From NCBI RefSeq assembly GCF_014190915.1, contig NZ_JACHVU010000010.1:25627-89626 (forward strand): a DNA stretch of 64,000 bases, written 5' to 3'. This document shows positions 27,761 through 34,035 of the stretch, one piece after another. Below the pieces are notes generated by a model. That model made no database searches and was not told the DNA's origin. It was given only the letters and a program-made list of their open reading frames with translations. Source of the stretch: Mycolicibacterium iranicum (GTDB taxonomy: Bacteria; Actinomycetota; Actinomycetes; Mycobacteriales; Mycobacteriaceae). How positions within the stretch are numbered: position 1 is the stretch's first letter; every line of letters begins with the position of its first letter. The position numbers and the translations under genes are program-made.

Positions 27761-28675
27761 ATGGACAAGATCTGGGATTGCGTGGTGGTCGGCGGCGGAG
27801 CCGCGGGCCTGAGCGCGGCACTCGTGTTGGGCAGGGCCAGGCGGCACACGCTGGTGGTGGACGCCGGGGCGCAGAGCAACCTCGCGGCTCACGGTATCGG
27901 TGGCCTGCTGGGTTTCGACGGGGTCGCCCCGTCGGAGTTGTACGCCAAGGGCCGGCGCGAGTTGGCCGCGTACCCGACCGTCGAGGTGCGCGCCGGCGAG
28001 GTGCTGGTGCCGACCGTGGGAGAGGACACCTTCACCCTGGAACTGGCGGACGGCAGCGTCGTGCACACACGGCGGGTGCTGCTCGCGATGGGCATGCGCT
28101 ACGAGGCGCCCGATCTACCGGGATTGGCTGCGCTGTGGGGTGATTCGGTGTTCCACTGTCCGTTCTGCCACGGCTGGGAAGCGCGGGACAAACCGCTGGC
28201 GGTGCTGGCGAACGGTGACCGGGGCGTGCACATGGCCACGATGCTGCAGGGGTGGAGTGACGATGTCGTCCTGCTGACCAATGGCCCGGCCGAGGTGACC
28301 GCCGACGCGCGGGCGCGGCTGACTGCTGCGGGGGTGCGCCTCGACGAACGCGCCGTCGCGGAGGTCGCCTCGGAGAACGGGGAGATGACCGGCGTGGTGT
28401 TCGCCGACGGGACGACCCTGGCGCGGGGTGGGCTGCTCGTCGCCACCACCTTGCATCAGCGGTCGGCGCTGGCGGCGAAGCTCGGAGTGGAATTCGCGGC
28501 GCCGGGACCGATCACCGCCGAGGCGATCCGGGTCGACGGCGCGTGGCGCACCTCGGTTCCCGGGGTCTTCGCGGCCGGCGATCTCAGCGTCCCGATGCCG
28601 CAGGTGGCCGCTGCGATCGCTTCGGGTTCGGCCGCCGCCGCGGCCGTGGTGGGAAGTTTTCTGGAGGAAGGATGA
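27761..28675 (+). CDS. thioredoxin-reductase-like FAD-dependent oxidoreductase
   Basis: A 304-residue two-dinucleotide-domain flavoprotein. The FAD motif VVVGGGAAGLSAALVLG starts near residue 8, and the redox pair is in HCPFCHGWEA with Cys133 and Cys136. GVFAAGDLSVPMPQVAAAIASG near the C-terminus is the second FAD-binding block. The NADPH-domain loop appears weakened: the expected G-x-G-x-x-A/G is replaced by VLANGDRGVHMATML. This is the shape of thioredoxin-reductase-like dithiol oxidases of the GliT/HlmI type as well as of atypical reductases. It overlaps the methyltransferase gene by 4 bp and diverges from the XRE-cupin gene. Confidence 0.9.
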   Translation: MDKIWDCVVVGGGAAGLSAALVLGRARRHTLVVDAGAQSNLAAHGIGGLLGFDGVAPSELYAKGRRELAAYPTVEVRAGEVLVPTVGEDTFTLELADGSVVHTRRVLLAMGMRYEAPDLPGLAALWGDSVFHCPFCHGWEARDKPLAVLANGDRGVHMATMLQGWSDDVVLLTNGPAEVTADARARLTAAGVRLDERAVAEVASENGEMTGVVFADGTTLARGGLLVATTLHQRSALAAKLGVEFAAPGPITAEAIRVDGAWRTSVPGVFAAGDLSVPMPQVAAAIASGSAAAAAVVGSFLEEG

Positions 28676-29304
28676 CAATGTCTGAGGTCAAACAACATTG
28701 GGAAGAGCGCTACGCCGAGCGGGATCGCATCTGGAGTGGGCGGGTCAACCCCTGGCTCGCCGACGTCGCCGAACCGCTGCCTGCCGGCCGGGCGCTCGAT
28801 CTGGGGTGCGGTGAAGGCGGGGACACACTGTGGCTCGCCGAGCGCGGCTGGCAGGTCGTCGGGGTCGACATCTCCGACACCGCACTGGGACGTGCGGCCG
28901 AGGAGACGGCCCGGCGCGGGCTGACGGACCGGGTGCACCTGGTGCAGATGAACCTGTCCGAGTCGTTCCCCGACGGCACCTTCGACCTGGTGTCGGCGCA
29001 GTTCCTGCAATCGATGGTCCACCTGGACCGCGAACGTATCTTCGCCGCCGCCGCCCGCGCCGTCGCACCCGGCGGGCTGCTCATCGTGGTGGATCACGGT
29101 GCGGCACCGCCCTGGGCGCCGCAGCACATTCTCGACCACGTTTTTCCCGGCGTCGACGAGGTGTTCGCGGCCATCGATCTCGGACCGGGGCGGTGGGAGC
29201 GGCTCCGGGTCGGGTCGGTCGAGCGCGATGCGGTGGGCCCGGACGGGCAGCCCGGTGTGCTGGTGGACAACCTGATCGTGGTGAAGCGGCTGTCCACGGA
29301 CTAG
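28672..29304 (+). CDS. class I SAM-dependent methyltransferase
   Basis: A 210-residue methyltransferase. The SAM site ALDLGCGEGGDTLWLAERGW lies near residue 40, the acidic end of beta-2 is VVGVDIS, and motif IV is FDLVSAQFLQSMVH. The N-terminal HWEERYAERDRIWSGRVNP recalls thiopurine/tellurite methyltransferase-like (TehB) proteins, so a thiol or metalloid acceptor is plausible. ATG at 28672 overlaps the reductase stop (ATGA); a second ATG two codons on is possible. Translational coupling with the disulfide-type reductase suggests both act on one compound. Confidence 0.88.
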   Translation: MTMSEVKQHWEERYAERDRIWSGRVNPWLADVAEPLPAGRALDLGCGEGGDTLWLAERGWQVVGVDISDTALGRAAEETARRGLTDRVHLVQMNLSESFPDGTFDLVSAQFLQSMVHLDRERIFAAAARAVAPGGLLIVVDHGAAPPWAPQHILDHVFPGVDEVFAAIDLGPGRWERLRVGSVERDAVGPDGQPGVLVDNLIVVKRLSTD

Positions 29305-29343
29305 TCACCATGGGTTGTCGGTGGGCGGCGGTAGCGTCGGGGC

Positions 29344-30630
29344 ATGTTCGAAAGTATGTTCGAAATCGATGCCGCGGCGTCGCAGGCCGACCTGCGGGCG
29401 ATGGTCGAGCGCTGTGAACGGCTCAAGGCCCGGGCTGCCGCCGCCCAGGCCCGCGCGACCGCCCTGTGGGCGGCACGGCGAACCGCCGCCGAGCGGGCCG
29501 CGGGTATCCGGGCCGACAAACGGGGGAGGGGTCTCGGTGCCGAGGTTGCGCTCGCGCGCGGCCAGGCGCCTCAGACGGGCGGGCAACATCTGGGCTTCGC
29601 CAAGGCATTGGTACACGAGATGCCCTGCACCCTTGCGGCATTGGAGTGCGGGGCGCTCACGGAGTGGCGGGCGACGCTGATCGTGCGGGAGTCGTCCTGC
29701 CTCAGCGTCGCGCACCGTCGCCAACTCGATTCCGAACTGTGCGCCGACGTCGCCGCGCTGAAGGGTTGGGGGAACAGACGGGTCGAGGCCGAAGCGAAGA
29801 GGATCGCCGCACGCCTGGACGCCGCAGCGGTGGTGGAGCGCATCGACAAGGCGGCCGCGGCTCCGCGGGTGTCTTGCCGGCCGGCGCCGAACGGCATGGT
29901 GTACTTCACCGCCCTGCTGCCGCTGGCCAAAGGAGTTGCTCTGTACGCGGCGTGCACGCGTGCCGCCGACACCACGTTCGACGAGCGCTCCCGCGGCCAG
30001 ATCATGACCGACACCCTCTACGAACGCGTGACGGGACGTCCCGCGGGACAACCGGTGCCGGTCGAGCTGAACCTGGTGATGGCCGACACGACGCTGTCCG
30101 GCGACGACGAGGAACGCGGCTGGCTGGACGGCTACGGGCCGGTCCCGGCCGGGTTCTGCCGAACCCTGATCGGCGAAGCCGCCGCCGACGCCGAAACCAG
30201 GGCGACGTTGCGGCGGCTGTATCGCCACCCGCGGTCGGGTCAGCTGGTCGCGATGGAGTCGCGCGCGCGAATCTTCCCGAAGGGATTGGCCCGGTTGTTG
30301 GAGCGGCGGGACCAGACGTGCCGGACCCCGTACTGCGACGCCCCGATTCGGCATCACGACCACGCGACGCCCCACCGCGAAGGAGGGAAGACCAACGGGC
30401 GGAACGGGTTGGGTCTGTGTGAGGCGTGCAATTACGCCAAAGAGGCGCCCGGATGGGCGGTCGACACCTACTGCGAGGACGGCGCGCACACCGCGGCGTA
30501 CACGACGCCGACGGGGGCGACGTATTACTCGGTCGCCCCGGCGCTGCCGGGACCTCCGGTACGCCGGCAGGTCAGCCTGATGGAGGGCAGGCTGAGCGTC
30601 GACCTGGTCACCTTCGACGCGGCCGCCTGA
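29344..30630 (+). CDS. DUF222 / HNH endonuclease family protein (13E12 repeat type)
   Basis: A 428-residue protein of the mycobacterial 13E12 repeat family. The long alpha-helical DUF222 domain fills about residues 20-310. The C-terminal HNH nuclease shows CRTPYCDAPIRHHDHATPHR, GGKTNGRNGLGLC and EACNYAKEAPGW: paired cysteines around the metal-binding His-Asn-His core. Copies of this family are scattered through mycobacterial genomes and one serves as the integration site of prophage phiRv1; the cellular role is not established. The copy is intact here and ends just before the rnpB promoter. A start at the second ATG five codons on is possible. Confidence 0.9.
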   Translation: MFESMFEIDAAASQADLRAMVERCERLKARAAAAQARATALWAARRTAAERAAGIRADKRGRGLGAEVALARGQAPQTGGQHLGFAKALVHEMPCTLAALECGALTEWRATLIVRESSCLSVAHRRQLDSELCADVAALKGWGNRRVEAEAKRIAARLDAAAVVERIDKAAAAPRVSCRPAPNGMVYFTALLPLAKGVALYAACTRAADTTFDERSRGQIMTDTLYERVTGRPAGQPVPVELNLVMADTTLSGDDEERGWLDGYGPVPAGFCRTLIGEAAADAETRATLRRLYRHPRSGQLVAMESRARIFPKGLARLLERRDQTCRTPYCDAPIRHHDHATPHREGGKTNGRNGLGLCEACNYAKEAPGWAVDTYCEDGAHTAAYTTPTGATYYSVAPALPGPPVRRQVSLMEGRLSVDLVTFDAAA

Positions 30631-30636
30631 CCGGCG

Positions 30637-30677
30637 GGCGCCGCATTCATTACGTATTTCGGCGCCGCACCCATTAC
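30637..30677 (+). repeat. imperfect 24-bp tandem repeat in the rnpB promoter region
   Basis: GGCGCCGCA recurs at 30637-30645 and 30661-30669, each followed after two bases by CATTAC (30648-30653 and 30672-30677), so the unit is 24 bp with two differences over the first 17 bases. The second copy sits where the -10 element of rnpB would be, about 10 bases before the RNA 5' end near 30687. Whether the repeat is a duplicated promoter or an activator site is unknown. Confidence 0.5.
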
Positions 30678-30686
30678 CTTGTGAGT

Positions 30687-31095
30687 GCGGATGAGCTGGC
30701 TGGGCGGCCGCGGCACTCAGGTGTCGAGGAAAGTCCGGACTTCACAGAGCAGGGTGATTGCTAACGGCAATCCGAGGTGACTCGCGGGAAAGTGCCACAG
30801 AAAACAGACCGCCACCACCACGTCTTCGGACCGGTGGAGGTGAGGGTGAAAAGGTGCGGTAAGAGCGCACCAGCATCCCGGGTGACCGGGGTGGCTAGGC
30901 AAACCCCACCCGAAGCAAGGCCAAGAAGGCCGCAACCTGGTTGCGGCCGCGCAGGCGCCCGAGGGCTGCTCGCCCGAGCCTGCGGGTAGGCCGCTCGAGG
31001 CACCCGGCAACGGTGTGTCCAGATGGATGGTCGCCGCCTCGCTGCCAGTTATGGCGGTGAGGAACAGAATCCGGCTTACAGGCCGGCTCATCCGC
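30687..31095 (+). ncRNA. rnpB: RNase P RNA (M1 RNA homologue), class A
   Basis: This is the catalytic RNA of RNase P, which trims tRNA 5' leaders. The P1 helix pairs GCGGATGAGCTGGC at 30687-30700 with GCCGGCTCATCCGC at the 3' end, with a single mismatch. The conserved core blocks are present: GAGGAAAGTCCGGAC near 30726 and ACAGAATCCGGCTTA near 31065. Length is about 409 nt, the expected mycobacterial size. The 3' end is intact despite carrying the junction of the element described below; the last 26 bases are part of a 48-bp sequence that recurs at 32330. Confidence 0.96.
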
Positions 31096-31117
31096 CCCCG
31101 GCGACCTCAGGACTTGC
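31070..31117 (+). repeat. 48-bp direct repeat, left copy (att-like), in the rnpB 3' end
   Basis: The left of two exact copies, starting at TCCGGCTTACAGG and ending CTCAGGACTTGC. The first 26 bases are the 3' end of rnpB; the other 22 lie beyond it. Identity with the copy at 32330-32377 is unbroken over 48 bases and stops on both sides (A against C before it, T against C after it). The left copy completes rnpB. Confidence 0.92.
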
Positions 31118-31827
31118 TTCTCGCTACATGAGGGTCGGTGCCGTCCTCCGATGCCCACGTCTCGTCCGAGGTCGGGTCGACGGGCCCGCCGGCCGTCCGT
31201 AATGGGCGTCAAGTGAGCTGAACGTGTGCGAGTCTCATTATCTGCGCCATGTGGCCGAGCTGTGCTGTCGAAGCCGATGACTGATGTTGAAGCACGGATC
31301 CAACACCGGCACCCATCGCCGCGGGCAATTTGTATAAGGAGGGGGCATCAAACGGGAGACTGGATCGTCTTGAATTCTGTTCGCGCACAACGAGCTCAAA
31401 TCCTCTCGGCGTCTTCGCCCCCTAGCTGCCCCGGGCTCTGAATGCCCATGTTGGTGATTGACTCGCATACTGAATAAGGGGTAGGCGAACGTCGTCGGCT
31501 GCTTCTTCTGATCATCGATTCGTGACGTGTTGGCGCCTTGGGGCCGGGCCGTCCGGATCGGTCAAAGGTCGCGCCCGAGGCGAGTTCATCTTTCGGCGCG
31601 CTCGTATGTATCCCGCCTGTTTATACGCACCGCCGCGACGTGATCCTTATCTAACTGGCGGTTCGTCGAGTTTCTTTCGAGCGGCGTAGTTGAGCGTGCC
31701 GGCACTGAAGATGATGTACCTAAGCCGGGTAATCAAGCTGCAACGAAGGTCTCAGTTAATCGCTGGACCACTGCGCAACGGTGGCCCGCGGTATTCGCCC
31801 ATCGGCATTTCGGCGTTCGCAGCAAAT

Positions 31828-31858
31828 ATTCACGAATGCGTTAACCGCCGTCGTGAAT
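31828..31858. promoter_or_regulatory. inverted repeat upstream of the small secreted protein gene
   Basis: ATTCACGA at 31828-31835 and TCGTGAAT at 31851-31858 are perfect 8-bp inverted arms with a 15-bp spacer, 38 bp before the start codon at 31897. It could be an operator for a dimeric regulator or a hairpin in the leader. Nothing in the window identifies the regulator. Confidence 0.4.
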
Positions 31859-31896
31859 CGTGATGCAATCGATGCACAATTGGAGGGGGAAGGAAA

Positions 31897-32274
31897 ATGA
31901 AGGGTGTCTATACGGCTCTGACCACGGCGGCAGCGATAGCGAGCTCGGTCTCGATTGTGGGATTGGCCCCATCTGCCAACGCGCAACAGAACTGCTTCAC
32001 CGACCAGGTGCGCCGAGGTATTTTCGGGCTGCAATTTTTGACGCGCACGATGTGCGATGGGCCGGTCCTGCCTGATGGCTCGTGGATGCGTCACCGTTTG
32101 ATCGGGATTCCGGCGCACTACAGAAACGCGAGTTCAAGCTGCACAAGCGGCACGTACACCAGCAACTGCACCTACTACGAGGCCGGGTGGGTTCGCGAAC
32201 AGATCTATGAAGAAGACTTCTACCCGGTGCGACCAGAAACTGTGCTGCCCGACGAGCCGGGCCACATTGGGTGA
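31897..32274 (+). CDS. small secreted cysteine-containing protein, unknown function
   Basis: A 125-residue protein. The N-terminus MKGVYTALTTAAAIASSVSI, ending in PSANA-QQ, is a Sec signal peptide with cleavage after residue 29. The 96-residue mature part has four cysteines (QQNC, TMCDGP, SSSC, TSNC), enough for two disulfides, and ends in VRPETVLPDEPGHIG. CDGPVLPDGSW is a striking block that I associate, from memory only, with a family of small exported mycobacterial proteins. A strong ribosome site (GGAGGGGGAAGG) precedes the ATG. It is the only good gene inside the rnpB-associated element and is lower in GC than the genome. Role unknown. Confidence 0.8.
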   Translation: MKGVYTALTTAAAIASSVSIVGLAPSANAQQNCFTDQVRRGIFGLQFLTRTMCDGPVLPDGSWMRHRLIGIPAHYRNASSSCTSGTYTSNCTYYEAGWVREQIYEEDFYPVRPETVLPDEPGHIG

Positions 32275-32329
32275 TCACCTATGCAAGCGCCTTACCGGCC
32301 TAGTCCACGCAAGTCCTCGATTGGGATGC

Positions 32330-32377
32330 TCCGGCTTACAGGCCGGCTCATCCGCCCCCGGCGACCTCAGGACTTGC
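32330..32377 (+). repeat. 48-bp direct repeat, right copy (att-like), over the CYTH-CHAD gene end
   Basis: Exact second copy of 31070-31117. Its bases 32367-32369 are the stop codon of the convergent CYTH-CHAD gene, and the following GACTTGC encodes its last residues. Before insertion, rnpB and the CYTH-CHAD gene must therefore have met tail to tail with this 48-bp sequence shared between them. Confidence 0.92.
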
Positions 32378-33884
32378 CGACGGATTTGTCCAGTTGCTTG
32401 AGCGCGTCCTCGATCTGCTCTTCGCACCGTCGCGCCAGATCGTCCTCGAGCTGGTACAGCAGCCCGTAGGTGAAGGTGTCCTCGCCTGCGGTGTGGGCCA
32501 CCTCGGCCTGGCGACTGAGGTGGGTGCGGCTGACGACGCTGTCCTGGTGATCGCCGAGCAGTGACTGGATCGCCTTGGCGCGATCGGCCACCTTCGCATC
32601 CCCGGTGGCCGCCGCGGTGTAGCGAAGAGCCTTGGCGCGCTTGCGGATCCGATGCAGGGCCTCGTTCGACTCGTCCGCGTCGACCTCGGGATCGCCGGCG
32701 GCGACCCGCGCGGCCTTCGCTGCCTTACGGACCCTCTTGTAGGCGGAGTGAATGGTGAGCTCGGCGGGCTCCTCACCCGTGGCCGACTTCGGCGGCTCCG
32801 TGGCCACCAGCGCTTCGAGCGCGTCGAGCAGACGGAAGTAGCGCTGCGAGCGCATCGCGGTCAGCGACCGCCTCCATCCGGTCTGATAGCGCTTCTTAGC
32901 GCCCTCCACCAGGCGTTCCCGCACCGGACCGCGCACCGTGGCCTCGGGCAACCCGTCGAGCGCACGCTCGTAGCGTTCGGCGAGGACCTCGGCGTCACGC
33001 GCCACCCCCAGCACCGCCGCGAGCTCCCGCAGCTCGTCGAGCACCCACGCATGGGCGTCGATGTCGAACGATCCCTCGGAGGACTGCAGCAGGCTGCGTA
33101 TCTTGCGGGTCGTCACCCGCATCTGGTGGACCGAATCCCACACGTCGGAGCGGACCGCCCGATCCCACTCGATGAGTTCTCGGACATGCTGCGCCACCGC
33201 GCGGCGCGCCGGGTCCTTGATCGCCCCGGGCCCCTTCCCGGAATCCCCGGCCGCCGGGGCGCTCGACAGCACGCGCGCGAGCTTCGACCCGTGGCCGGCC
33301 GGCTGCGCACCTGCGTCCAGCAGTCGGTTGGTCAACCGGTCGAACAGGTCGCCGTCGGCGCCGGGTCGCAGTTCGAGTTCCCATTCGCGCCAGCGCTGTT
33401 CGTCCCCGCCGACCGCGCTGGCCGTCACTTGGTCGTCGCAGAACTCGGCGATGACCTCGCCGTCGGACCCGTAGAGCAGCTCCACGGTCCTGGTCGTGTC
33501 GATGCGCGCGACCGGGGTCAGCGGCCGGTCCCGCACGATCGCGAGCACTATGTCGCGCAGACTCTCCGGCACCTCCGGATGCTCGGGGGAATCGTCGTCG
33601 GAGAGAGGGGCGTGGACCTCGGTGCGGGTCTCGCCGCCCTTGGGCAGCTTCAGATGCCACGCGGCGTCCGTTCCACCCGTGCGGCGACGCAGCGTGATCT
33701 TGTTGCGGGCCAGATCATGACCCGGGGTGTCGAAGTACACAGCGGCCAGCGACTGTGACGGCGGCCGCTCGACGCGGGCGACGGACGACAGGCCTTCGAA
33801 GGAGGGGGAGACGGTGGACTCGACCACCTCGAACTTCCGCTCGGTCTCGGTGTACCTGGAGGTTTCGGGCGATTTGGCGGCCAT
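32367..33884 (-). CDS. CYTH and CHAD domain protein, Rv2226-like
   Basis: A 505-residue cytosolic protein. The N-terminal CYTH (triphosphate tunnel) domain has the E-x-E-x-K motif in ETERKFEV near residue 13 and later LRRRTGGTDAAWHLKLPKGG and the acidic VIAEFCDDQV. The C-terminal CHAD helical domain has histidines in SVHQMRVTTRKIRSLLQ and ALHRIRKRAKALRY. CHAD domains bind polyphosphate and CYTH domains hydrolyse triphosphates, so a polyphosphate-related task is likely. The ATG at 33884 has GAAGGTG in front; an upstream in-frame ATG at 33932 is less likely. Its 3' end lies in the 48-bp repeat but keeps a normal stop. Confidence 0.93.
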   Translation of the reverse strand: MAAKSPETSRYTETERKFEVVESTVSPSFEGLSSVARVERPPSQSLAAVYFDTPGHDLARNKITLRRRTGGTDAAWHLKLPKGGETRTEVHAPLSDDDSPEHPEVPESLRDIVLAIVRDRPLTPVARIDTTRTVELLYGSDGEVIAEFCDDQVTASAVGGDEQRWREWELELRPGADGDLFDRLTNRLLDAGAQPAGHGSKLARVLSSAPAAGDSGKGPGAIKDPARRAVAQHVRELIEWDRAVRSDVWDSVHQMRVTTRKIRSLLQSSEGSFDIDAHAWVLDELRELAAVLGVARDAEVLAERYERALDGLPEATVRGPVRERLVEGAKKRYQTGWRRSLTAMRSQRYFRLLDALEALVATEPPKSATGEEPAELTIHSAYKRVRKAAKAARVAAGDPEVDADESNEALHRIRKRAKALRYTAAATGDAKVADRAKAIQSLLGDHQDSVVSRTHLSRQAEVAHTAGEDTFTYGLLYQLEDDLARRCEEQIEDALKQLDKSVGKS

Positions 33885-34035
33885 GGTCACCTTCGTCTCT
33901 GGCGTGATGCGGGGGACCATAGCCTGCCACACGGAGATGAATCTCCAGCCTGGCCAGGTCTCGGCCGTGCAGCGGCGGGGCCACGCTCGGGTGTCGCCTC
34001 CACCAAAAAGTAAAGATTTCTCTTAATATCGGCTC

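Larger units (their letters stand above)
31118..32377. mobile_element. 1.26-kb element or island remnant inserted at the rnpB 3' end
   Basis: The segment between the two 48-bp repeats (one copy included) is exactly 1,260 bp. Its base composition differs from its surroundings: four 60-base lines I counted inside hold 29 to 34 G+C, while flanking genes are near 70 percent. It has one good gene (31897-32274), an 8-bp inverted repeat (31828-31858), and otherwise about 780 bp (31118-31896) in which I see no convincing coding sequence. No integrase, transposase or excisionase gene is present. The form, repeat plus intact target gene, is that of site-specific integration into a stable RNA 3' end; with no recombinase it is either a mobilised satellite or a deletion remnant. 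Confidence 0.7.

Noticed and set aside
31226..31441. A 71-codon plus-strand frame inside the rnpB element.
   Set aside because: No ribosome site, no domain and mixed composition; I treat the 31118-31896 stretch as having no convincing gene.
31756..32118. A 120-codon minus-strand frame across the start of the small secreted protein gene.
   Set aside because: The plus-strand gene has a ribosome site, signal peptide and paired cysteines; this one has none of these.
32330..32377. A second, partial rnpB gene.
   Set aside because: Only the last 26 bases of the RNA are present; it is the right att-like repeat, not a gene.
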